Of a DNA stretch of 56,209 bases, positions 44,323 to 51,472 are shown in pieces. The notes beneath the pieces were generated by a model. It was not told the DNA's origin and ran no database searches. It saw nothing but the letters and a program-made list of their open reading frames with translations. The stretch's first letter is position 1; each line of letters begins with the position of its first letter. The position numbers and the translations under genes were made by a program. The DNA lies in contig QTVU01000016.1 in the NCBI GenBank assembly GCA_003460745.1, positions 1-56,209 of the forward strand, read 5' to 3'. Source of the DNA: Firmicutes bacterium AM55-24TS. Lineage in GTDB: Bacteria > Bacillota > Clostridia > UBA1381.

Positions 44323-45032
44323 TTATACTTCCACAGTTATTGCACTGTAATTATCATTGTTTTCTTTTTCGTTTTCGTGTAAGCTTTCAAGCATTTTTTC
44401 AAGCCATTCTTTCGGTGATTTAGTTTTTGCGAATGATTTTTCTATATCATCTTCATAAACATATTCCCAAAAACCATCTGTACAAAGTACAAAAGCGTCA
44501 CCTTTTTTCAAGTCAATCACTTCCGACACATCAAAATTCAAATCATCAATGTCACTTATCGATGACAACAATTTATTTTGATTAGGGCTTGTACGTATTT
44601 CATCAAATGTAATTATCCCCTCTTTAAAATCTCTGAATGCGATAGAATGGTCGTCCGTAATCTGCGAAATTCTCTTTTTTGATATGTAGTAAAGACGCTG
44701 TCGCCGGAATGTGCCCACACGGCTTTTTCACCGTCAGTTACCAATGCAACAATCGTACTCGACATATTCGATTTTGTACTCTCTCGTTCCTCACCCAAAA
44801 CAGACGCCGCCTTTTCGATATATCTGTATAACGCCTTACCCGAAAGTTCAGGTGCTTTTTTAAACGATTTACAAACCGTTTCACACACAATCTCCGATGC
44901 AACCTCGCCGAAGCTCTGTCCGCCCAATCCGTCGCACACGACAAAGCACCACAACTTATCCGAATTTGCGTAACCTACATAATCTTCATTGTTTTTACGA
45001 CCGCCTCTGTTTGTCAGTGACACTGCTCTCAT
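44323..45032 (-). pseudogene. PP2C-family serine/threonine phosphatase, one frameshift
   Basis: Frame 1 (from 45032) has NRGGRKNNEDYVG, FVVCDGLGGQSFGE and AVWAHSGDS; frame 2 (to 44323) has RLYYISKKRISQITDDHS and FVLCTDGFWEYV, the metal-binding aspartates of the family. The shift is at about 44700 (GACAGCGTC, expected one more C). Together they give about 236 residues, normal for bacterial PP2C. It probably reverses Ser/Thr kinase signalling; no kinase gene is in the window. Last gene of the DUF2264 to PP2C operon. Confidence 0.9.
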
Positions 45033-45049
45033 AAATTTTTACCCCACAT

Positions 45050-45349
45050 TTATTGATTTCCGTTTTCTTCTGCACTGTTTTCAAAATCAGCTGTATTTTC
45101 TGAATTTTCCGCATTATCTGTATTTTCCGTATTACCGTTATCAATGCCTTTCAAAGAATTGATTTCCTCCTGCATAGTGAGCTGTCCCTGCAAAGCCTCA
45201 TCAAACATAGCTTTTGTCTGACGATTTGAAATAATAAGCACTATATTCATAACGCATTGAACCAATATTACAGCAGTCAAAATCAATGCCAGCCATACAA
45301 GCCCTTTTTCACGACCGCTTTTTACACGTTTATAATCCATCTGTATCAC
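45050..45349 (-). CDS. Small single-pass membrane protein with acidic tail
   Basis: A 99-residue protein: basic N-terminus, one membrane helix (LVWLALILTAVILVQCVMNIVLII, about 19-43), a short coiled coil, and a repetitive Asn/Glu tail (NTENTDNAENSENTADFENS). I do not recognise it. It overlaps the CYTH gene by 4 bases and precedes the PP2C gene by 17, so it is probably part of the same membrane signalling unit. Confidence 0.7.
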   Translation of the reverse strand: MIQMDYKRVKSGREKGLVWLALILTAVILVQCVMNIVLIISNRQTKAMFDEALQGQLTMQEEINSLKGIDNGNTENTDNAENSENTADFENSAEENGNQ

Positions 45350-45894
45350 TCCTGATTTTCATACTCTGCAAGAAAGCGTGAAAACTTTCCGACGCATTTT
45401 TCGTTAAATCTCACTCCGAGAGAAGTAAGTTTCATAAGTAAATCCGCACTGATTTTTTCTTCATATTCGACTTCAACTTCATAATCCGTTTTATCGAAAT
45501 ATGTCGTTTTATCAAGGCACAATTCCGATCCGTTATGCACAAGGCTGTTTCTTATCGTTACGGCACAGCCCATTTTATAAAGCTCGCCCACATCCTCGCC
45601 TGTTATCTCTTTTGCAAGTTCGGCATTTATAATATCAGGTACTTCTTCCGTTTCAAATTCATTTTCTTCGCAAATCTGCAAAGGACTGTTTTCGTTTTTG
45701 TGAAGTTTTACCTGTATTTTCGCCACTTCACCTACAACTCTTATTCTTACCATTATACGTTTTTCTCTAAGTATACCCGCTTTATCGGTATAATAATAAT
45801 TCGTCTGTTCTCTGACCTTTTCCCATGTAAAAGCGTTTAAAATACTCTCATACAGGTCTTTGTCTATCATACTTTTTATCTCTGTTTCCGTCAT
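45346..45894 (-). CDS. CYTH-domain protein (triphosphatase-like)
   Basis: A 182-residue protein with the CYTH tunnel-fold pattern: N-terminal TETEIKSMI, paired basic/acidic strands (EKRIMVRIRVV, AKIQVKLHK, EVEVEYEEKI). The usual ExExK start is altered to E-T-E-I-K here. CYTH enzymes hydrolyse triphosphates such as tripolyphosphate. The start at 45894 has AGGAG upstream. Co-transcribed with DUF4250 (10-base gap). Confidence 0.75.
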   Translation of the reverse strand: MTETEIKSMIDKDLYESILNAFTWEKVREQTNYYYTDKAGILREKRIMVRIRVVGEVAKIQVKLHKNENSPLQICEENEFETEEVPDIINAELAKEITGEDVGELYKMGCAVTIRNSLVHNGSELCLDKTTYFDKTDYEVEVEYEEKISADLLMKLTSLGVRFNEKCVGKFSRFLAEYENQE

Positions 45895-45904
45895 TTCTGC
45901 TCCT

Positions 45905-46078
45905 TTATATAAACTGATTTCTTTCTTCACTGTATTTGTACCCAATCAGTGACAGTTTATCCTCAATAGTTTTTCTTTCAAGCTCCATATCGTCACACAT
46001 ATCGTCAAGATTTGAATAAAAATCACGAAGTTTTGTGTTGACAAAGCTAAGCAATATAGCAGGATCGTTCGGTATCAT
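45905..46078 (-). CDS. DUF4250 small protein
   Basis: A 57-residue protein (begins MIPNDPAILLSFVNTKLRDF, ends SEERNQFI) matching the short DUF4250 family by its NDP..LLS.VN.KLRDFY pattern. GGAGGG is 6 bases before the ATG. The start lies right at the stop of the DUF2264 gene and the stop is 10 bases before the CYTH start, so it is translated from the same message. Function unknown. Confidence 0.88.
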   Translation of the reverse strand: MIPNDPAILLSFVNTKLRDFYSNLDDMCDDMELERKTIEDKLSLIGYKYSEERNQFI

Positions 46079-46079
46079 A

Positions 46080-47765
46080 TTATCCCTCCAAGTGATCTCT
46101 TATAAGTGTTTTTATTTCGTTTTTGCCCTTATGTATTTCATATTTCATTGCCGGTATAACCGTTTTTGAATATCTGATATTTGTGTTTGGTGATGATTCG
46201 ATTATACAGCCCTCACCGCCGGTTTCCGTAAGGACTTCACAGAATTGAAAATCATTCCTCGCTTGTGCAATAAACGAATCCTTTGTTTTAATGTTGTCCT
46301 TATCTCTTGATGCAACCGCAAAACCTGCGTCATACGCAACGCAATCATATTCCGAATTAATTTCGTGACTTCTCGTATGACCGAACGATGTAGGAGTTAT
46401 AACGGTTTTAACGTCAATCCCCTTAAACGGCGACCATTCTATGACAGCTCTGTCATTTTCGACATTGTATGACTTCAAATGTCTGCGTACCAATACCGCG
46501 CCGTCAACAACAAACGTAAGCATACTGTCGCAAGCCGCCTCATCAATGCTTACATTACTTCTCATAACATTAAATCCAAAATGAGCGCTGTATGCAAATT
46601 TCAAATATTTCGGCACAATCTGACCGCACGCAAAATCGGTAATTGTTCCTGCCGGATATGCAACACTCTTGCCGTTTCGTCTTGATACAAGCATATCTGC
46701 CTCTTTTATAAGTTTAAGTTCGTCAAGTTTAGGCATTTCTTCAATATCGCAAGACCAAAATTCATGGTCATCGGACAACATAAGGAATATATATGCTTTA
46801 AGTCCCCAATAAGGTGAGCCGTGTGCATTATAATGCTCTGCCATAAGAAGATTTGAATAATCGTATCCGACAGATAAAATTCCGCTGGTATCGAATATAT
46901 TTTTTGAAAGCCAATTTTCAATGTTTCTTATTAATATTCCTTTCATAACACCAAGCGAAAACGGTCTTATACCCGCCAAAATACAAGCGCTCCAAAACGC
47001 CGCTTGTGCAAAACGATATGTGAGTGAACGACCGTAAGGAAGTGCTTCGCCGTCCTCGTCAAACCAATATATGAACGTTTTTGCAAATTCTGTTGCACGT
47101 TCCTTGTATATATCGGAACGCTCCTTGTCGTCGTCCTCCATTGCAACGGCATAAATCAAACTGTAAAAATGGAATGCAAAACCAATGTAATAATCCTTTT
47201 GTCCATGCAGCCCATCTATGTACCAGCCGTTGCCAAGATAGAATTCATCTATCCTTGCAATATCTTTGTCCAACTGTTCTTGACTGTATTTTCTGCCGAC
47301 CTTTTTCAAAGCAACGTTGACAAGCACTCTGAAAAATGTCCAGTTGCTGTCACAAACTTCCTTGTCATTTATAGAATAAAGCCATTTTTCAAAGTTGTTT
47401 TTCGCAGTGGATTTAAGTGGTTCCCATACCTTTTCCGGTGCAAAAATCAAACCGTATGCAAATGCAGCCATTTCAACAAAACGTTGGTCTTTATCGTGGC
47501 AATCGCCCCAGTAACCGTCATTTTTTTTATCCGCACCGCTTGTTATACCGGTTATATATAACTTTTCAAACGTTTCATTCTCACCGCCGCCTGCCCAAAA
47601 CGGCACAAGTCCCCATAGCGGACGCGCAAAAGCCTCAACGTCTGCCGAAAGATTTTCGTACCACGCACTGTGTCTTGCATACTGTACCTTTCCGCCGTTG
47701 TAATACTTTTCTATAGGCGATATTATATCCGATAACTGTTGTCTGAAATATTCTTTTGTATACAT
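46080..47765 (-). CDS. DUF2264 family protein, probable carbohydrate-active enzyme
   Basis: A 561-residue protein with the DUF2264 pattern: ADVEAFARPLWGLVPFWAGG, VCDSNWTFFRVLVNVAL, DGLHGQKDYYIGFAFHFYSLIYA, EDGEALPYGRSLTYRF and HGSPYWGLKAYIFL, an (alpha/alpha) barrel like unsaturated glucuronyl hydrolases. Some members of this domain family are linked to beta-glucuronidase activity. No signal peptide. ATG 47765 has GGGGTGG upstream. With the PL11 lyase it supports use of pectic side chains. Confidence 0.85.
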   Translation of the reverse strand: MYTKEYFRQQLSDIISPIEKYYNGGKVQYARHSAWYENLSADVEAFARPLWGLVPFWAGGGENETFEKLYITGITSGADKKNDGYWGDCHDKDQRFVEMAAFAYGLIFAPEKVWEPLKSTAKNNFEKWLYSINDKEVCDSNWTFFRVLVNVALKKVGRKYSQEQLDKDIARIDEFYLGNGWYIDGLHGQKDYYIGFAFHFYSLIYAVAMEDDDKERSDIYKERATEFAKTFIYWFDEDGEALPYGRSLTYRFAQAAFWSACILAGIRPFSLGVMKGILIRNIENWLSKNIFDTSGILSVGYDYSNLLMAEHYNAHGSPYWGLKAYIFLMLSDDHEFWSCDIEEMPKLDELKLIKEADMLVSRRNGKSVAYPAGTITDFACGQIVPKYLKFAYSAHFGFNVMRSNVSIDEAACDSMLTFVVDGAVLVRRHLKSYNVENDRAVIEWSPFKGIDVKTVITPTSFGHTRSHEINSEYDCVAYDAGFAVASRDKDNIKTKDSFIAQARNDFQFCEVLTETGGEGCIIESSPNTNIRYSKTVIPAMKYEIHKGKNEIKTLIRDHLEG

Positions 47766-47840
47766 AAAGCCACCCCTGTCACTTTGAATTATTTTAATAT
47801 TTTTATTATAGCATTTATTTACCAAAAAGTAAATAAGATA

Positions 47841-47896
47841 ATTGTAAACCTTTGTTTAATTTTTAGGTTGACAATTAAGCTTTTATAATATATAAT
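47841..47896 (+). promoter_or_regulatory. BirA (biotin repressor) operator and promoter of bioY
   Basis: ATTGTAAACC (47841-47850) and GGTTGACAAT (47866-47875) form an inverted repeat with a 15-base spacer, the Firmicutes BirA operator layout. The right half contains the -35 TTGACA (47868); TATAAT follows 17 bases later (47891-47896). Biotin-loaded BirA would block this promoter. Confidence 0.85.
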
Positions 47897-47931
47897 TATC
47901 TCAGTTTTTAAGTTAGAAAGGAAATTTTCAA

Positions 47932-48516
47932 ATGAAGAAGAAATTTACAACAAGAGATTTAATTTTGTGTGCATTGTTCACCGCACTTTCGGCAATCGGA
48001 GCGTTTATAAGAATTCCGGTTCCGCTTGTGCCTTTTACTTTGCAAATAACATTTACAACATTGGCAGGTCTTTTGCTCGGTTCTAAAAAGGGCGCAATAA
48101 GCATTGCGGTATACGTGCTTATGGGACTTATCGGAATACCTGTGTTTACACAAGGCGGAGGTTTCAGCTATGTGCTAAAACCAAGTTTCGGCTTTTTGGT
48201 AGCTTTCATTATAGGAGCATTCGTAACAGGACTTATTGTCGAAAAGAAACAAAATCCGTCATTCTTGAGAATACTCGGTGCAAGCTTTGCCGGTATGGCA
48301 TTCGTATACGTTTTGGGTGCGATTTATTTCTATATTATATGTAACTTTGTTATTAATGCACCTGTCAGCATCGGTAAAACAGTTATGTCGTGTTTCGTGC
48401 TTGTCGCTCCGGGTAATATCGCCCTTGCAATCCTTGCAGCACTTGTCGCAAAAAGAATTATACCGATTCTAAATCGTCAAAACCAGTCAACTGTTCCCCA
48501 ACCTAAGACTGTATGA
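47932..48516 (+). CDS. bioY: Biotin ECF transporter S-component BioY
   Basis: A 194-residue, six-helix substrate-binding component for biotin uptake. Family marks: ALFTALSAIGAFIRIPVPLVP, FTLQITFTTLAGLLLG, GIPVFTQGGG and KPSFGFLVAFI. AAAGGAAA precedes the ATG. The BirA operator upstream independently supports the assignment. ECF energising proteins are elsewhere. The C-terminus is slightly extended and polar. Confidence 0.95.
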   Translation: MKKKFTTRDLILCALFTALSAIGAFIRIPVPLVPFTLQITFTTLAGLLLGSKKGAISIAVYVLMGLIGIPVFTQGGGFSYVLKPSFGFLVAFIIGAFVTGLIVEKKQNPSFLRILGASFAGMAFVYVLGAIYFYIICNFVINAPVSIGKTVMSCFVLVAPGNIALAILAALVAKRIIPILNRQNQSTVPQPKTV

Positions 48517-48519
48517 TAA

Positions 48520-48551
48520 AAAAACACTGTGCTTTGTCACAGTGTTTTTTT
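48520..48551 (+). terminator. Intrinsic terminator of bioY
   Basis: AAAACACTGTG pairs with CACAGTGTTTT around CTTTGT, followed by a T run. Confidence 0.9.
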
Positions 48552-48579
48552 TGATTACTCATAATATTTAAAATAAAAA

Positions 48580-48614
48580 TACACCTACATCAATATTTCA
48601 TTGATGTAGGTGTA
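48580..48614 (-). terminator. Terminator downstream of the tRNA-Met remnant
   Basis: A perfect 15-bp stem (TACACCTACATCAAT with its complement) and 5-base loop. On the minus strand it lies just past the tRNA CCA end and is followed by TTTTTAT, as expected for a tRNA gene terminator. Confidence 0.8.
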
Positions 48615-48622
48615 CATACAAA

Positions 48623-48716
48623 TGGTTGCGGAGACTGGACTTGAACCAGCGACCTTCGGGTTATGAGTAGTATATTATATTTTACTCACGCTTTCACACT
48701 ACACCACCAAACCGCA
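48623..48716 (-). tRNA. tRNA-Met 3' half at an integration junction (probable att site)
   Basis: Minus-strand 48623-48667 reads as the 3' half of a tRNA-Met: CTCATAACCC (CAT anticodon), variable loop, a good T arm (CTGG TTCAAGT CCAG), and CTCCGCA-ACCA. The 5' part (48668-48716) does not complete the cloverleaf: only five acceptor pairs form (TGCGG with CCGCA), and no normal D arm or anticodon stem is seen. This is what an element inserted in the anticodon region would leave: the chromosome keeps the 3' half here and the intact gene is restored at the other end. It could also be an odd but functional tRNA. Confidence 0.55.
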
Positions 48717-48764
48717 TAATAAAGCCATTTTCATAACTATTACTTTTCATACTTTACCGTACTT

Positions 48765-48805
48765 TGTCCGCTGTTTTTATATGTGTAGCGGACAAATAGC
48801 GGACA
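48765..48805. repeat. Three AGCGGACA repeats beside the att junction
   Basis: TGTCCGCT at 48765 (inverted), AGCGGACA at 48787 and again at 48798 (11 bases apart). Short repeats in this place are typical of integrase arm sites or excisionase sites. Confidence 0.45.
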
Positions 48806-48829
48806 GAATTTTTATAAATCATTTTTTGA

Positions 48830-48859
48830 TTGACAACCTTATTGCAGAAGTGATATAGT
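48830..48859 (+). promoter_or_regulatory. SigA-type promoter of the 202-residue gene
   Basis: TTGACA and TATAGT are 18 bases apart; the start codon with AGGAGG is about 37 bases downstream. Confidence 0.65.
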
Positions 48860-48895
48860 ACATAGTAATTTATCGCATTATTAGGAGGTTTTAAT

Positions 48896-49504
48896 ATGAC
48901 AAAAGAAGAATTGAGTTTTCATTGGGATTACTTCACAAATATCAGCAAAGATTTTGAGGCTACTGACAGATATGTTAGTCATACATCTTTAGGATCTAGA
49001 AACAATAACAAAACTTTTTCTCTCGAATTTTTAAAATTATTAATGATTATTTGTGCCGAATTTGAAACGATGTGTAAGCTCATAAATAAGCATATTGATA
49101 ATACTTTTAATCTTAAATCTAAAACTGAAATGCATACTTTATTATCTAAGGTTATATCAACATACCCCGAAATAACTGATATTGAAGTTACTACATCATC
49201 CAGAACTACTATAAAGCCATTAAAAAACTGCTTTGATAAGCAAAATCATTTGACGTTAGAATGGTGGACAGCTCACAATCTTTTAAAACATCAAGGACAT
49301 AAAAATTACAATTTAGCTACATTAAAAAATGTTACTAATGCACTTGCTAGTTTATATGTGCTATTTGCATATATGTCTAGGGAAATACAAGATGCTTATA
49401 TTCCCTTTAACACTTGTACAGCTATTTTAAGCAAATACACTCCTATGTCTATTTTTGCCAGTCCTGATATTGAGGATATAGCATATGAACCATTAGAAGA
49501 ATAG
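48896..49504 (+). CDS. Unknown helical accessory protein next to the att site
   Basis: A 202-residue, mostly helical protein without membrane or signal segments. The C-terminal half has WWTAHNLLKHQGHKNYNLAT followed by a hydrophobic helix (LASLYVLFAYM), a layout seen in some HEPN-like or abortive-infection proteins; I cannot confirm the R-x4-6-H motif, so this is only a suggestion. It has its own promoter, AGGAGG site and terminator, and AT-rich codon use unlike the core genes. Cargo position beside the att site fits a phage-defence or fitness gene. Confidence 0.75.
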   Translation: MTKEELSFHWDYFTNISKDFEATDRYVSHTSLGSRNNNKTFSLEFLKLLMIICAEFETMCKLINKHIDNTFNLKSKTEMHTLLSKVISTYPEITDIEVTTSSRTTIKPLKNCFDKQNHLTLEWWTAHNLLKHQGHKNYNLATLKNVTNALASLYVLFAYMSREIQDAYIPFNTCTAILSKYTPMSIFASPDIEDIAYEPLEE

Positions 49505-49591
49505 ATTTAAGAATACAAATTTCTTAAATGTATCTACTAAACAGCAATACCTTCCGCCACATAAATCGGCGGATATAATAACACTAAATAA

Positions 49592-49621
49592 AAGCCGTCC
49601 TATTGTGGAGTAGGGCGGCTT
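49592..49621. terminator. Terminator between the 202-residue gene and the antirepressor relic
   Basis: AAGCCGTCCTA pairs with TAGGGCGGCTT (one G-U) around TTGTGGAG, with T's on the plus strand. Confidence 0.7.
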
Positions 49622-49646
49622 AGTTTTTATTCTGTTCTATTTTCTT

Positions 49647-49866
49647 TCAATACGCTGTTTTTCCGTCAGTAGCCGACAATTTGTCGGTAACTGAAAACTC
49701 TTTATCTTTTAAGTAAGGATTACGTTCGATTATCTTTTCGATACTCTTTCTGTCGGCATATCCTAAGCAATCAGATAACTGACTTATTGTCATAAACATA
49801 TCTTGACTATCTGAGTACACATCACATTGTACCTCACTTTTAATTGTGGTATTTCGCCCTCTAAAA
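49647..49866 (-). pseudogene. Relic of a phage antirepressor (Bro-N/ORF6N-like)
   Basis: One open stretch reads SEVQCDVYSDSQDMFMTISQ then LGYADRKSIEKIIERNPYL and FSVTDKLSATDGK, which resembles the N-terminal DNA-binding domain of phage antirepressors. It stops after about 62 codons from the conserved start, where the family would continue for 100 or more residues. No good ribosome site is seen. Probably a truncated remnant. Confidence 0.55.
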
Positions 49867-49868
49867 GC

Positions 49869-50009
49869 TCATTTATTAACTTGTTTGTAGATTTCGGCAT
49901 AATTGCTTATAACCTCTTTAGAGCCTTTAAAAACACGCACCTTAATTTCATCATATGCTTTGGAATTATATTTAGCTACTGCTTTTTGCTGTGCTTTTAA
50001 AACTGCCAT
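49869..50009 (-). pseudogene. Relic of a small ribbon-helix-helix-like protein
   Basis: A 46-codon frame begins MAVLKAQQKAVAKYNSKAYD and IKVRVFKGSKEVI, typical of small Arc-like phage proteins. The expected C-terminal helix (KSTNKLINELLEGEI) is present just downstream but in another frame, so the gene is probably broken. AGGTGATAAT precedes the ATG. Confidence 0.5.
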
Positions 50010-50028
50010 ATTATCACCTATTTTCTAC

Positions 50029-50057
50029 TTGACTTTGTTGTTTATATGTGGTATAGT
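50029..50057 (+). promoter_or_regulatory. Promoter of the first convergent antitoxin-like RNA
   Basis: TTGACT and TATAGT are 17 bases apart on the plus strand with no plus-strand gene downstream; transcription would start near 50064. Confidence 0.55.
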
Positions 50058-50063
50058 TTAGAT

Positions 50064-50176
50064 ATAAAAGGAGCGGTAAACAGTCCGTTTCTGCATTAAT
50101 AAGATTTTATTATTTTTTGTAGAAATTCAATTTCTACCCAAATAACCGCCTTATGTCAGTAGGGCGGTTATTTCTT
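50064..50176 (+). ncRNA. Candidate antitoxin RNA 1
   Basis: Predicted from the promoter at 50029 to the terminator (AATAACCGCC with GGCGGTTATT, 50141-50172). It contains a perfect hairpin GTAGAAATT-C-AATTTCTAC (50119-50137). Its 3' end overlaps the 3' end of the minus-strand peptide gene at 50168-50230, the tail-to-tail arrangement of TxpA/RatA-type systems. Confidence 0.45.
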
Positions 50177-50230
50177 TAATATCCATACAATAAGCAAAAT
50201 CAATACAAGTTGTATTGTGGTTTCACTCAT
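50168..50230 (-). CDS. 20-residue hydrophobic peptide, type I toxin-like
   Basis: Encodes MSETTIQLVLILLIVWILKK: a short polar start, one membrane helix and a Lys-Lys end, the build of small holin-like or type I toxins. AAAGGG is 7 bases before the ATG. The stop codon falls in the shared GC-rich terminator. A similar peptide with the same terminator layout is at 50727-50801. Confidence 0.5.
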   Translation of the reverse strand: MSETTIQLVLILLIVWILKK

Positions 50231-50388
50231 AATATTTCCCTTTCCGAAACAGAGCCGCCGCCGTTCCAATATATCAAGGTCATATAAATTTCTTTATTAC
50301 CTACAATTAATATCTTAACTGCAATTTTATTATAACATACTTTAAATACTGTGTACAGTGGTATTTTAATTATACATCTGCACCGTTG

Positions 50389-50604
50389 TTATTCAGTTTC
50401 ATCTTCAACATATTCCATTATATCGCCCGGTTGACATTCAAGTAATTTACAAATAGTAGATATATTTTCCCACGAAACAGGCTCTTTATTTCGTAGTTTT
50501 TGAACAGTAGCCTCACCCATCAATTTATTTTTTCTTATGCGATATGTTGAATAACCCTTTTCTTTTAACCCCGCTAAAATATCAATTTTATATTTTATAG
50601 GCAT
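50389..50604 (-). CDS. Cro/CI-type XRE regulator
   Basis: A 71-residue single-HTH protein (YSTYRIRKNKLMGEATVQKL, then WENISTICKLLECQPGDIMEYV), of the HTH_26 type common in phages and conjugative elements. GGGGG precedes the ATG. It lies between the two small-peptide modules and 275 bases from a triple operator, which it may bind. Confidence 0.9.
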   Translation of the reverse strand: MPIKYKIDILAGLKEKGYSTYRIRKNKLMGEATVQKLRNKEPVSWENISTICKLLECQPGDIMEYVEDETE

Positions 50605-50619
50605 AATATAAAAACCCCC

Positions 50620-50648
50620 TTGACATTCCGATATTTTTATAATAGAAT
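50620..50648 (+). promoter_or_regulatory. Promoter of the second convergent antitoxin-like RNA
   Basis: TTGACA and TAGAAT are 17 bases apart on the plus strand, starting 16 bases upstream of the XRE start codon in the opposite direction. Confidence 0.55.
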
Positions 50649-50654
50649 GTAAGC

Positions 50655-50735
50655 AAGAGGAATAACAACAGTTATTTCTGCAAGTTGTTAAAATAAATTT
50701 AACCGTCTACTGTGCAGAGTAGGCGGTTATTTTTT
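50655..50735 (+). ncRNA. Candidate antitoxin RNA 2
   Basis: About 80 bases from the promoter at 50620 to the terminator AACCGTCTAC/GTAGGCGGTT (50701-50728) with a following T run. Its 3' end overlaps the 3' end of the peptide gene at 50727-50801. It repeats the layout of candidate RNA 1. Confidence 0.45.
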
Positions 50736-50801
50736 TATGTATTTGATTATCTCAAGTGTAATTAATAAAATTATCATCTGTATAAATAAATCTAAATCCA
50801 T
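50727..50801 (-). CDS. 24-residue hydrophobic peptide, type I toxin-like
   Basis: A single predicted membrane helix (MDLDLFIQMIILLITLEII) followed by a basic end (KYIKK). GGGGGTG is 5 bases before the ATG. Its leader of about 50 bases starts from a promoter covered by operator 1. The shared bidirectional terminator at its end is also that of candidate RNA 2. Confidence 0.5.
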   Translation of the reverse strand: MDLDLFIQMIILLITLEIIKYIKK

Positions 50802-50861
50802 ATTGACACCCCCATTCTATAAAAGGTGTCAGAAATAACCGCTTCCCCTTGCTATGCTTAT

Positions 50862-50969
50862 ATTATACTATAATATATACACAATATACAAGTGTATAAT
50901 ATATATAAAATATACACATAAAATTTGTGTATATTGCACATTTACATACACCTATTATCAGTGTATAAT
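50862..50969. promoter_or_regulatory. Divergent promoter region with three 17-bp operators
   Basis: Three copies of ACAC-N9-GTGT at 50879-50895, 50914-50930 and 50948-50964, centres 35 and 34 bases apart. Operator 1 covers the -35 (TTGTAT) of a leftward promoter (-10 TATAAT, 50862-50867) that would drive the 24-residue peptide. Operator 3 lies between TTTACA (50941) and TATAAT (50964) of a rightward promoter for the HIRAN gene. This resembles lambda OR/OL in size and number. Confidence 0.7.
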
Positions 50970-50976
50970 ATAACCA

Positions 50977-50992
50977 TAGTCAAGGTTGACTA
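50977..50992 (+). promoter_or_regulatory. Palindrome in the HIRAN-gene leader
   Basis: TAGTCAAGGTTGACTA, a perfect 7-bp inverted repeat right after the rightward promoter. It could be a leader hairpin or another operator. Confidence 0.4.
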
Positions 50993-51018
50993 CATGAAAA
51001 CGAAAGGAGCAAAACACA

Positions 51019-51462
51019 ATGAGAAACATTCACACAATCCGCCGCATAGTTGCAACTATGGCAAACAGGTTGAAGAAAATGGGCTTAACACTTTCCGCCG
51101 CCTTTAAAAAGGCTTGGGCATTGATAAAGGGTAAGGCTATTGAAAGCAAGATTGCCGGAGTAACAAAAGGAAACAGACAAAAGGCATTACACAGACTACT
51201 TACACATTACACACCTAATCAAGTAAACGTATGGCTTGAACGTGACAAGGCGAATTTACACGATAACAACGCAGTAGCCGTTATGATAAGTGTGAATAGG
51301 TCTGTCGCTTACAAAATGGGCTATATTCCGTCAAATTTAGCTTATGTAATATCAGCAATAGTCGATAAAGGAATTAGGCTTAAAACCACCTTTAAAGAAG
51401 TCAGAGGACATTATACCAAATATATGAATTATGGGGCAGTTATAACCTTGCAATTATCATAA
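51019..51462 (+). CDS. HIRAN-domain protein
   Basis: A 147-residue protein. Residues 1-45 are basic and helical (IRRIVATMANRLKKMG, AAFKKAWALIKGKAI). Residues 48-147 form a HIRAN domain: GVTKGNRQKAL, VWLERDKANLHDNNAVAVMI, MGYIPSNLAYVISAIVDKG and GAVITLQL. HIRAN domains recognise DNA ends or stalled forks in fused helicases; stand-alone copies are common in phages with no set role. GAAAGGAGC precedes the ATG. First gene from the operator-controlled rightward promoter, so an early gene. Confidence 0.85.
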   Translation: MRNIHTIRRIVATMANRLKKMGLTLSAAFKKAWALIKGKAIESKIAGVTKGNRQKALHRLLTHYTPNQVNVWLERDKANLHDNNAVAVMISVNRSVAYKMGYIPSNLAYVISAIVDKGIRLKTTFKEVRGHYTKYMNYGAVITLQLS

Positions 51463-51472
51463 AAGAAAAAAA

